Positions 34,403 to 45,243 of a stretch of DNA of 64,000 nt are shown piece by piece (positions within the stretch are counted from its first letter, which is position 1; the number at the start of each line of letters is the position of its first letter). Made by a program: the position numbers and the translations under genes. The notes beneath the pieces are model-generated. The model saw only the letters and a program-made list of their open reading frames with translations. It searched no databases and was not told the DNA's origin. Source of the DNA: Oxyruncus cristatus (lineage: Eukaryota; Chordata; Aves; Passeriformes; Cotingidae); the NCBI GenBank assembly GCA_013399855.1, contig VXAY01004341.1, forward strand, positions 20,722 to 84,721, read 5' to 3'.

Positions 34403-36195
34403 CTGACCCTAATACAACCTGTCTGATCAGCAAACCAGCAGAGAAAAGCTTGACCGGGAAGCTTTGCAGCTTCTCGAAGCCACCTCCAGCCAGAGCAGCA
34501 CTTAATGTTAATTTAATTAATTCACAACAGCTCAAACAGGGCTGTAATTTCCTGCCTGGTCACAGAGGACCTTTCCATCAGTGTCCTTCTGCCCTGTGGT
34601 CCATCCAAGGCCATTCCAGAGGACACCACCACAACCTCTGGGGTGCGGGGAAACGTGGAGACAGCAGACAGTCCCCCAGCCCTGACAGGGAGAAATCCCA
34701 GCTCTGCAGCAGGGGTGGGTTTCCTGGGAGGAGGGAAGAGTTTAACCCTCTAGGCTTTGAGGGAACGGTGTCAGGGCTGCTCAGACATGGAAAAGGCACC
34801 TCTTGGAGCAGGGAATGTGCGGTTACTGCACCGACTTTCCACCAGCACGTGGCCTCTCGTGGTGGATTTGAGATAAACTCAGCCTTTGGTTTCCTTGGCT
34901 GAACTGCTAAAGCCTGGGAGAGCTGGGAACTCCACTCTGCAGGCAGAGAGACCCAGGGATTTAAAAGCTTATGAGCACATGTTGCTGCACACTCTGTGCC
35001 CGACCGACACTTCTCAACCCAGGGTGTGTTTTCCCTGTCTCACTCCCTGAGGAGGAACGTCATCTATTCATTAACCCACTTGGCCAAACATTCTCCCCTC
35101 TTAGGGACAACAGACAAAACCAGATGCCCCGTGAATGAAAAATAAGGTGGTGACAAGCTCTGAGGAATGCTGTGATGATAAGGAGATACCCTCACAGCAG
35201 GAGGGATTGTCCTGCAGGAAAAGATCAGGCCCAGGAGTGATGGACTGGGCTTGCAGACCCAGCTCTTGAGCAACCCTGATATTGGCTCAATTAATTAAAT
35301 CACTGCAATGAATCATCGAGGCTGAGAATGGACCACAACCCAGGAGGGCTGGAGATCATTCCCACCAGGTGATCATCAGCCTGGTGTGATGGGTTTGTGG
35401 CCTCCCTAGACTGGACAGGCTGCTTTGGCAAAGCTGTTGGGAGTAATCGCCTCCTTTCCTGGTGATATCAGGATTTGGTGGTGGAGACTGACCCCCTCCC
35501 TCCCCATAAAGTACAGAACTGTGGTAGAAAAGCCGGAAGGGATCTTAACTTCTCCGACAGGGAATTGTTCTGCTGGCAAGTCCTCCAGGGCCTCATTTAT
35601 ATGTAATATAAACTCCTTCATATTGGGAAGATTCCCTCCTGACCCACAACAAGGGGTGGCTGGTTTTTGGCGAGGAGAAGAGGGCTGAGGCACAGCTTGG
35701 ATGTGCCATCAATCCATAACCCTCCACCTCGGGCTGGTCTGGCATGGAGAACTCACAGAGGAATTGGAAAGATTTGTCTTCAGAACCTGCTGAATCCATC
35801 ATTTTCCTCCATTACTTTGCTAATTGCTGCACCTGAAGATTCTGGAGGAAAAAGGAGCCTCGGTGGATTTATATTCCAGCCCTGCTTGCAGACGTGCTGC
35901 TCTTTCCTTGTCCCTTCCTCTCTGCTCTCCAGGGTTATTGGGACTGGGATATTTTACTCAGGATTCAGGACAGATGGTCAGCAGGAGAGGGACTGGGATG
36001 ATGTGACTGCTGGTCCTAAATATTGAGCCACGTCTGGCTCAGGCTGGGAGGTCGTGGCTGATCACAGTGACCCAAAAAGTGCATCTTGGCTGATCAGCCC
36101 CACAGGAGGGATGGACCTGTCGGGAGCGGCACGGCCAGAATGTCCTCTGTGGTTGGGACCTGAGATGCTGCTGCAAAACCAGTTAATGTTATTAA
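34403..36195. other. Unique DNA
   Basis: 1.8 kb without CR1. No gene recognised. The ATTAAT-rich stretch 34,500-34,530 and 35,280-35,320 are the only notable texture. Confidence 0.45.
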
Positions 36196-36584
36196 TCATG
36201 GAATGGGTTGGGTTGGAAGGGATCTTAAGGATCATCTCATTCCATGTTCCTGCCATGGGCAGGGACACCTTCCCCTAGCCCAGGTTGCTCCAAGCCCTGT
36301 CCAACCTGGCCTTGGACACTCCCAGGGATCCAGGGGCAGCCACAGCTTCTGTGCCCAACCTGGGCCAGGGCCTCCCCACCCTCCCAGTCAGCAATTCCTT
36401 CCCAATATCCCATCTAATTTTGCCCTCTCCCAGTTTGAAGCCATTCCCTGTGTGCTGTCCCTCCCTGCCTTGTCCCCAGTCCCTCTGCAGCTCTCCTGGA
36501 GCCCCTTTAGGCCCTGCAAGGGGCTCTCAGCTCTCCCTGGGGCCTTCTCTTCTCCAGGGGAACCCCCCCAGCTCTCCCAGCCTG
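36196..36584 (-). mobile_element. CR1 type A copy
   Basis: Antisense, from 'taatcatggaatgggttggg' to 'ccagctctcccagcctg'. Forms an inverted pair with 36,840-37,160. Confidence 0.94.
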
Positions 36585-36597
36585 TTAATAATAGCTT

Positions 36598-36623
36598 AGT
36601 TATTACAATTATTACTAATAACT
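36598..36623. repeat. Short inverted repeat
   Basis: AGTTATTA and TAATAACT are perfect 8-bp arms around a 10-base AT-rich loop, just beyond the 5' end of the CR1. Confidence 0.6.
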
Positions 36624-36839
36624 AGTAAGAGATGTCAAGCTGCCCTCACACAGAGAAATATCTTCTTCCAGGGTAAGGATCCTCCTCCAGAGTAAATTAC
36701 AACTAATTGCTTTCAAGATGATGGTCCCCTCTGGCCACCTCAGTAATGGGGGGTCTTTATTAACCCCCTGAAAATCTCAGCCCCTGACTCTCCCACTATT
36801 CTTTACAGCCATGTCCTAAATCTGGGCTTTCAGCACCTT

Positions 36840-37160
36840 TCAGCGCCTAAAGGGGCTCCAGGAGAGCTGGAAAAGGACTTTGGAAAAGGGCCTGGAGTGG
36901 CAGGACAAGGGGCAGTGGCTTCCCAGTGCCAGAGGGAAGGGTTAGATGGGATATTGGGAAGGAATTCCTGGCTGGGAGGGTGGGGAGGCCCTGGCCCAGG
37001 TTAGGCAGGGAAGCTGTGGCTGCCCCTGGATCCCTGGAAGTGTTTGAGGCCAGGTTGGAGCAACCTGGAATAGTGGAAGGTGTCCCTGCCCATGGCAGGG
37101 GTGGAACTGGGTGGTCTTTTCCCTTCCAAACCAAACCATTCCGAGATTCTCTGATTCTGA
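36840..37160 (+). mobile_element. CR1 type A copy
   Basis: Sense, from 'cagcgcctaaaggggctcca' to 'ccgagattctctgattctga'. Confidence 0.93.
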
Positions 37161-38129
37161 TGGTCAAGGATTCCAAGGGCATTGTGGGAGCTGGAGACCC
37201 GGAGGGGGATGGATCATCAGCAGCTGCAGACACTCAGAGCTGGGGCAAACACAGCAAGAGGTTCTCCAGGACAAGTGAAAAACCCCAAATGCACAAGTCC
37301 TGTATTAATCCTGCATTAAGCTTTGGAAATTCCTGACTCCAGGGTAGGAGAGGGTTAAGAGAGAGCCCCGAGTCAGGCCTGTGCTCTCTGACTCCATGGG
37401 ATGCTCCCAAGGACGAGCTGAAATCTCCCCGAAAGGCCTCCTACCCTTTTGATCGGGCTCCAAGGGAATGTCTCTCATCATTAAAGTCAATTCTTGCAAG
37501 AAGGCAAGGAGGGGCATTTTCATGGTTGATTAGCTCTGCAGAGCTCAGCCCTGTGCCAGGGCCTCCCCACCCTCAGAGGGAGGAATTTCTTCCTAAAATC
37601 TAATCCTGGAAAAAACTACCTGTGGGATTGATCCAGGGACTCAGGACAGAAAGAGAGCAAGACTGGTGGGATGGATGACTCCTCTGGGTATTTACAGAAG
37701 GTGTGAGGGGCACAGAAGATGCCAGGGGGGTAATTCTGGGTGCTGGCAGAACCACTGGGATGCTCTCCATGTATCGGCTCCCACACAGCTTGGTTAATTC
37801 AGCAGGGAAGAAGCTGGAAAGCAGAGAACTTCACAGGGCAATTTCTGGCCATCTGCATGTTCTTGGTCCTGGTTCTGTCACCCTGTAGTGGGGGCAGGAC
37901 AGAACTGTGGTACCTGAACTATCTGGGCTGAAGTATCCCAACTCCACGGCCGGTGTCCGATGGCTTGAGGCAGCAAACACACAGGGCAGGGCCCCCCAGG
38001 GCTGAGGTGCTCGAGACTCACACGTTAAAAACAGGTCCTCTGCTCCAGCACTGATTTTCAGACCTGGCGAGGGAAACCACTGGCACAGGGAAGGGATTTT
38101 CCAGCTCATACTTTGAGCCTTCCCTACAG
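37161..38129. other. Unique DNA with one CR1 sliver
   Basis: No gene recognised; holds the short CR1 piece at 37,545-37,605. Confidence 0.45.
37545..37605 (-). mobile_element. CR1 internal sliver
   Basis: Antisense, 'ccctgtgccagggcctcccc' to 'cttcctaaaatctaatcct'. Both ends are lost. Confidence 0.75.
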
Positions 38130-38301
38130 GGTTGTGGCTGCCCCTGGATCCCTGGAAGTGTCCAAGGGCAGGTTGGACGGGGCTTGGAGCAGCCTGGGAT
38201 GGTGGGAGGCGTCCCTGCCCATGGCAGGGGGGGTTGAAAGATTGAACTAGGTGATCTTTAAGTCCCTTCCAACCCAACCCATTCCATGATTCTGTGATCT
38301 A
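38130..38301 (+). mobile_element. CR1 type A short 3' end
   Basis: Sense, from 'agggttgtggctgcccctgg' to 'ccatgattctgtgatc', with the tail kept. Confidence 0.93.
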
Positions 38302-39097
38302 TCCCAGTCTATGGTGGTTGTCATTACTGCACTGGGTCATCTCCACTGATGTTGCTGGGGTAGATTCTCCGCCCTCCTGATGTCAGAGCTTCATTATCTG
38401 ACCAGCAATTCTCCTCCACTGACTAACTTGGAGCCCCTTCAATCTGTGTTTGCCCTGTGGACTGGGGCATGGAGGACAGTTTCTCTGGAGAGAAGAGCTG
38501 GCCAACGATCCATGAAATCCCATGGCTTCACCCCAAGGACCGTGTCCACCACTCTCTCCCGAGTGGCGTTTGAGCTCATATAACAGAACTAAGTCCTGGA
38601 TGGCGGGAAATTAAGACAAGTTCATGATCTCAGTGTCTCCAAAGAGAGGGAACTTCCCTGGGAGCACCTGAGTCACCCCACCCACCCTCCTGCCTTCCCT
38701 TTATCAGCCCATCAGCACGTTCTAGGCAGGCAGCTGACTTTTACAGCACCACCTCCCACAAGGCAAATCCTCTAAAAACAGTCACTGGAGCATTTAATCA
38801 CCATCTCCACAGCGATTCCCATCCAAACACAAGACCAGCTCCCCTCTCTAAGCCTTTTTAATCCTTCTCCTCTTAACGTGAGATATCGGGCCGAGGAGGA
38901 AAAGAACGCTGGCAGTCATAAGTGTCGGATTAGGTGCTCCTCAGCAGCTCCTGCAACTCTTCTAACCACCAGGCAGGACTTTGTCACGCTCTATGGGCTT
39001 GGGCACAGGAAGGTGAAGGTCTTTTCACACCAGGAAAGAAAGGATATAGAAATGGGAGTGAGATATCGAGGCCCCCCACAGAACAGCTTTGGCAGAA
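38302..39097. other. Unique spacer
   Basis: No gene or repeat recognised. Confidence 0.45.
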
Positions 39098-39212
39098 ATT
39101 AGGGCAGCCGGGTCTAGTGAGTGACATCCCTGCTCATGGCAGGGGGTGGAACTGGATGGTCCTGAAGGTCCCTTCCAACCAAAACCCTTCTGGGATTCTG
39201 GGATTCCATGAA
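39098..39212 (+). mobile_element. CR1 type A, about 115-bp 3' end
   Basis: Sense, from 'ttagggcagccgggtctag' to 'tctgggattctgggattcca'. Confidence 0.9.
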
Positions 39213-40507
39213 ATAACCCCTCTCCAGGGCAGAGGACTCTCTAAAATGATGTCAGGCGTGCCCTGATCACACCGTGGCACCCGTGGGCAAATTAAGAGGT
39301 TTGGGGTGTTCAAACTTGGGGCGTTCCACACCAAAAGATGTGGTAAACAGGTTTCTTTGGGGCTATTTGCTGTAAAATGCTTCCTCTTCACCTCTATCCC
39401 GACATTTTTACAGGACAAGGTAAAAATTTTTATATTCAGCAGCTGTTCTGTTTGTTTAAGTAACAACAATCGAGGTCAAAGGCATTTCCTGGAGACGACC
39501 TTGCGGTGAGGAGCTCTCCGTGCTTTAAGTGCTCATTGATCCCCCCCTGGGAATATCCTGGGCTGACACCATTACTGAGGCTTCTCCACCATCACTGTTG
39601 AGACTTTAATGTGATCACTTAATGGCAGGCTGTTATTTTTCAGCACTTAATTATGACAAGGTGTTTGTTACTCCAGTGTGAAAATCCCCGTTCTTAACCC
39701 CCGCCCTGTTCCCACTCAGAACTCCCCACATCGCCAGGGGAGTTATTTCCCCTTCATGCCCCCTCAATCCTTGACCTGAGTTCTCTGTACAGGTGACTCA
39801 TTTAGATTTTGCTGGATTTTCCCCCAAAAGTAATCCATTCATTTCTCAGCTAAGGGAGAGTGGGGGGAAAAAAAAAAAAAGGCAAAAATAAAAATCAAAT
39901 GGGGCTCGTGGTGAAAAGGAGACACTTTACATGGTCATGGGGTTTCTGTGTGAGCTGTGGGGATGAAAGCTGCCCTGAGGGGCTGGGTTATTTATAACAC
40001 CTCTCCATGAGCATGTTGGGACTCCTCTGTTGCTGCTGGGATCATCTTCCCAGCTCATCCCTCAGACACACTGCCCTTGTGACTCCAGCCTTCCCCTGCC
40101 TCAGACTCTGAGCCTGCACCAAACAAAGCTCCTTCTTTTCAACTTTAACTCCCTTCTCTGTGTAGCTGCAGACTACTGCAACCCCCAGAGTTTGACATTT
40201 TTGTCTGCTTTTTCCTGAATTCTCTCCCCAGTCTTGCCTTTGGAAATGGCCCCCAGCACCAGGAATTCACCTCTTGTTCAAGTCTGCAAACTCACAGCTC
40301 TTCAGTTTTATGTTCTTCATCCTTCTCCCTTCCTTTGCTTGGCTCCTGCACTGGCTGAGTCCTTCCTGCCCCTTGGTTCAGAGCTTCCTGCAGGGGAGAT
40401 GTTTTGCTTTGCTTAAAATCCCCCCCCTCAAAGCTCTGACCCTCACCTGAGGCTCTGACAACACATCCCTGGTGTGTCTGAGGAGGTCTAATGTGGGTGG
40501 GCTCCTC
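39213..40507. other. Unique AT-richer DNA
   Basis: 1.3 kb without CR1. Positions 39,340-39,700 are AT-rich. An A tract lies at about 39,868-39,880. No exon recognised. Confidence 0.45.
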
Positions 40508-40798
40508 TAACATGGAGCCCCTCTGCTCTGGAGCCAGGCTGGGAGAGCTGGGGGGAAGGCTCCAGGGAGCCTTCTCTCCAGAGAAGAGAAGGCTCCAGGG
40601 AGAGCTGAGAGCCCCTTGCAGGGCCTAAAGGGGCTCCAGGAGAGCTGCAGAGGGACTGGGGACAAGGCAGGGAGGGACAGCACACAGGGAATGGCTTCCC
40701 AGTGCCAGAGGGCAGGGAGAGATGGGATACTGGGATGAAATTCTTCCCTGTGAAGGTGGTGTGGCCCTGGCACGGGTTGCCCAGAGATACCTGGATCC
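40508..40798 (+). mobile_element. CR1 type A fragment lacking the 3' end, with internal duplication
   Basis: Sense, from 'catggagcccctctgctctg' to 'gttgcccagagatacctgg'. The 'aggctccaggga' motif occurs twice (40,556 and 40,588), a local duplication relative to other copies. Confidence 0.9.
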
Positions 40799-40892
40799 CA
40801 CTCACACTCATCTGCAGACTCTGCACAGCAGAGTTTTGCTTTCCTGTTTCAAAGACAAACTTCGCTTTCAAAGTTTGTCCCAGTCTTTCTTG

Positions 40893-41212
40893 GATCACAG
40901 AATCATAGAATCATAGGATCATAGAATCAGAAGGGTTGGAAAGGACCTCTGGGATCATCAAGTCCAACCCTTGATCCAACACCACCGCAGTTACCAGACC
41001 ATGGCACTCAGTGCCACGTCCAGCCTCATCTTGAAAACCTCCAGGGATGGAGAATCCACCACTTCCCTGGGCAGCCCATTCCAATGGCTGATTACCCTCC
41101 CTGCAAGTACTGAAAGGCTGCAATAAGGTCTCCCTGGAGACTCCTCTTCTCCAGGCTGAACCATCCCAGTTCTCTCAGCCTTTCCTCACAGGAGAGGTGC
41201 TCCAGGCTTCTG
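40893..41212 (-). mobile_element. CR1 type D copy with tail octamers
   Basis: Antisense. Tail 'cacagaatcatagaatcata' + 'ggatcatagaatcag'. Extends to 'cctcacaggagaggtgctcc'. An internal deletion joins 'ctgattaccctccctgcaag' to 'tactgaaaggctgcaataag'. Confidence 0.94.
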
Positions 41213-41265
41213 ATCAATTCTCTACTGACTGCAGAGAAATCCTCTGGGATGGGCTCACATGGAGA

Positions 41266-41482
41266 CATGGAATCACAGGATGGACTGGGTTGGAAAGGAT
41301 CTTAAAGCCCATCCAGTTCCATCCCCTGCCAGGAGCAGGGACACCTTCCACTAGCCCAGGTTGCTCCAACCTGGCCTTGGACACTTCCAGGGATCCAGGG
41401 GCAGCCACAGCTTCTCTGAGCAACCTGTGCCAGGGCCTCCCCACCCTCACAGGGAAGAATTTCTTCCTTATATATAAGATAA
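41266..41482 (-). mobile_element. CR1 type A fragment
   Basis: Antisense, from 'tggaatcacaggatggactg' to 'atttcttccttatatataag'. Only about 50 bases separate it from the preceding CR1. Confidence 0.93.
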
Positions 41483-43846
41483 ACATCTGCACTGCCAGTG
41501 TCTCAGGCCAGCTGAGGTGAGTCCCACCTTTGGGAAGAGGCAGTGCTATCCACAGGATATCAAATACCCCGGAGTCGGCGCTGCACTCCCGGGCTGGAGC
41601 AAGGACAGCGTTCATGGCTCCACAAAGGCCATCCCCACTTCCTCATTGCTGGAGCCCAGTTCAGCCAAGGAATGCATTTTCTTGGCTCTCCCTGACTGTT
41701 TAGGGCTTAACCACAATGACCTCTCCACGTTACCAAATGTGCTGCTTGGACGGATCGCTGAGGCTCAGAGCTCTTCCTTTGAGAAGGGCATTATCCCACG
41801 TGCTCAAATGGCATATTTATCTGCCAGTCCCAAGGCCAGGCTGACTCACAGATCCCCAGGTAACGCCTCTATCCAGTGTTAGTTCTAAAACACACAATCC
41901 TGCTCTAAAGACACCTCTGGGGAGTGCCCAGTTGCTGAAGAACCTGCTTTGTTTTCCGTCGGCAGCAGCCACCTCTGTGTGCTCAGGGTAGATCCTTTCA
42001 GCAAACAGAGCCTGCACGAGACAGCCCTGCTCTCTCCAAACCAACATTTCTTGTTTTGGCAGGTGTCTCATCACCTCCCAATAGTCCTGAACCTGCACTT
42101 GGCCTTGTGCTGAATGGGGGTTGTTTTTTTTTCCCCATTCCTTTGCCTCCCACTTTTCCTTCTCGGTTGCCTTTGCTCAAACTGGACATTCACACCACGA
42201 TGCTGATGGGAGCTCAAAGCAGTAGCAGAAAAGTCAAAAAGCCTTTTATTATTATTATTTCTTTTTTAAATTACAACATTTTACTTTTTAAAAATATTTA
42301 TTTAAACAGGGGGGGGAAAAACAACGAACCCAGCCCTCCAGGCCTTTCTGGGTTATAATGAAACTCTGTTTCCTCACAAGAAGCCCAAGGGATTCCACAG
42401 CAATATCCCTCTTGAGCCAAACATTCTGCCTCCTTGAACGGCTGCCCAGGGCTCAGATTGCAGTGCCATCCCCCCAGACTGTGTCACAGTGCCGAGCTTT
42501 TCCAGCAGCACCTGGAGCCTGGAGATGGGAGACCCTCTGGGGCTGTGAATGGGGTGGGAGTAACATTTACACCCCAGGCAGGGGCAGCAAGATGGAACCA
42601 AAAGCTGTGGGTGCAGGAAATCACCCTCCACGAGTCCACGGTCCCTCCCTGCCTCCAGCTCCGTGAACTGTCACAAATCCCACACAAAACAGCCACGTTA
42701 TCCCATCTGCTTCCTTCTCTCCTCACTTCTCCCTCCCTTCCTGCCCCCTCACACCCTGGATTTTGTAGCAACTCACCCCACGGAGCCAAGGCTGCTGCAG
42801 GTCTGCTCCAAACAGTTTATTTCTCCACCCTGTGCCTCCCAAAACTCATGCCCTGGTGTTACTGCTCCCCGATGGAGTTACACCATGGAGCAGCAAACAG
42901 GCTTCCGAGGTTCTTTGGCCACTAAGACTGGTTTAATCCTCTGCTAAGCCCTGTAATGTGTAGGTATCTGCAGCTCTGCTGCAGTTAAGTTGCATGAAAC
43001 CATTAATCTTGATTTAGTGGTCAGAGGTGTTGATTAGTCACTTATTTTCAAGCCCCAAACATTTCTCTGCGGTGGTTTGAGCTGCCTGGAGGAAGTGGGG
43101 GAGGGTTGGACGCCAAGGATTTCTCCCACCCTCAGTTCTTCTGTGATTCCACAATCCTGCTTGCTCTATCCGTAACAATTCATCCCTGTATTTTGAGTGT
43201 GTTCTGTATGTTTATCCCCCTCTCTTAGGTGTTTCTTACTCTCCAGTGCAACCTCTAGCAGAACACCTGTTCCGGTGCTATTATTAAGCTGGGCTTTATT
43301 ATCCCAATTATCCTTTGCCCAACTATTTTGTGCCGAGGTGCAAGAGGCGTTTTGGGGAACTGGTTTCAATTGAAAACCAGTAACTCCTTACTGGTTTGTC
43401 CTGTCACAGCAGGAGGAAGCAAAATGATATAATCTCAAACCCAAGTTCCTTCTGTGCTGTTTCAAAAGGGCACAGAGCAGCCCACAAGGAAGTTCCACTC
43501 TCCTTAGGCTTCAGGCACCGGTTTAGCTCCACATCCAGCCCCTCCCACGGAAGTCACCCGGACCATTCATCCTCTTAATTACACGTCCATGGGTAAAAGT
43601 TTGGATAAAGAGGAGTTTCATAAACTTTCTACGAACGTGAGGCTCTGGATCCCAGAGGATCTGTGGTTGAGGAAGCTCCATTAGCCCGAGGTGGCTCAAC
43701 AGCAGGGTTTGCATCTGTTCTGCCAACACGGTCCCCGGCCAGGTATTAAGTTGATTTAAACCAGCATAACTTCACCCAGGGAAGCCAACAGCCTGCCCAG
43801 GCCACGCTTAGTGATAAATGCTGCTGCCCCAGTACTAATTTGGTTT
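41483..43846. other. Unique DNA
   Basis: 2.4 kb almost free of TE, with AT-rich runs at 42,225-42,312 (including ATT repeats) and 42,955-43,070. A worn CR1-like 3' end may lie at 43,082-43,158 ('ggttggacgccaaggatttc' ... 'tctgtgattccac'). No gene recognised. Confidence 0.4.
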
Positions 43847-44380
43847 ATAGGATCACAGAATTGTGGATGGTTTGGGTTGGAAGGGGCCTTAAAGACCACC
43901 TCATTCCACCCTCTGCCATGGGACATCTTCCACTAGCCCAGGTTGCTCCAACCTGGCCTCGGACACTTCCAGGGATCCAGGGGCAGCCACAGCTTCTCTG
44001 CCCAACCTGTGCCAGAGCCTCCCCACCCTCACAGGGAAGAATTGCTTTCTAATATTCAATTTAAATCCACCCTCTTTCAGCTTAAAAGCATCCCCCTTTG
44101 TCCTGTCACTTGTCCAAAGCTCCTCTCCAGCTCTCCTGGAGCCCCTTTATTCACAGAATGTTCACAGACTGGGGCAGGTTGGAAGGGCCCACAGTGGGGC
44201 AACTGGTCCCACCTCCCTGCTCGGGCAGGATCATCCCAGGGCACATGGCACAGGATTGCATCCAGACGGTTCTGGAATATCTCCAGGCGCTGGAAGGGGC
44301 TCTAAGATCTCCCTGGAGCCTTCTCTTCTCCAGGCTGAACAATCCCAACTCTCTCAGGCTGTCTCCATAGAAGAGGTGGA
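43847..44380 (-). mobile_element. CR1 type A copy interrupted by a second CR1
   Basis: Antisense, from 'ataggatcacagaattgtgg' to 'ggctgtctccatagaagag'. The outer element runs to 'gagcccctttat' (about 44,150) and resumes at 'ggcgctggaaggggctctaa' (about 44,286). Consensus continuity across the insert is clear. Confidence 0.9.
44151..44285 (-). mobile_element. Nested CR1 of another class
   Basis: Antisense insert within the preceding CR1, from 'tcacagaatgttcacagact' to 'ggttctggaatatctcca'. It keeps the 'aggttggaagggccc' and 'cctccctgctcgggcagg' blocks. Confidence 0.8.
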
Positions 44381-44802
44381 ATATTACCCTATAAAAAAGG
44401 AGCAGCTTGCCTACAGCCGATGGCGTGAAGCTGGAGCCAACTTCAGGCAGGCTCTTCCAGAGCTCCCAGTCCTGGAGCCTCACGGTGCCGCTGTGCAGTT
44501 TGTGACACGTCTCAGGGGTGACGCCTGTGAAATGCAAGACAAGATAATTGAAGATAATTTAGCTCAGTTCCTCAGCCGTGGACTTACACATTCAGTGCGT
44601 TTCTGCTCCAACAGCCTCCAGTGCAAGGCTGGGTGGGAGTAAGCAACGTGTAAGGTACTCCAGGGGCCTCCCCACTGATGGGGAGTGTCAAAACCAGATA
44701 AAAGGCTTTGAGAAGAAAGGTGATACTGATGGAGGAGAGCCCAAATGCTGGATTGGGGCATTTCTCTTCCAGTAAATGTCAGGACGAGGGCCTTTGTGCT
44801 TC

Positions 44803-45243
44803 CATAGAATCGCAGAGTCATTTAGGTTGGAAAAGCCCTCTGAGATCATGGAGTCCAACCATCCACCAAGCACTGCCAAGGCCACCACTGACCCATGTCC
44901 ACAAGTGCCACATCCACAGGGCTTTGAAATCCCTCCAAGGATGGGGACTTCACCACTGCCCTGGGCAGCTGTGCCAGGGATGGACAACCCTTTCCAGGAA
45001 GGAACTGTTCTCAACATCCAAACTACACCTGGTGCAACCTGTGACTGTTCCCTCTCCTCCTGTCCCTCGTTCCCTGGGAGCAGAGCCCGACCCCCCACCC
45101 TGGCTCCCCTCTCCTGTCAGGGAGTTGCAGAGCCAGAAGGTCCCCCCTGAGCCTCCTTTGCTCCAGGCTGAGCCCCCCCAGCTCCCTCAGCCGCTCCTGC
45201 TGCTCCAGCCCCTTCCCAGCTCCGCTCCCTTCCCTGCACACGC
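44803..45243 (-). mobile_element. CR1 type B long copy
   Basis: Antisense, from 'ccatagaatcgcagagtcat' to 'ctcccttccctgcacacgc'. Shares the long 5'-ward part with 54,100-54,634 and 60,090-60,452. Confidence 0.93.

Noticed and set aside
34063..34902. 279-codon + frame
   Set aside because: Crosses CR1 3' ends and shows no recognisable domain.
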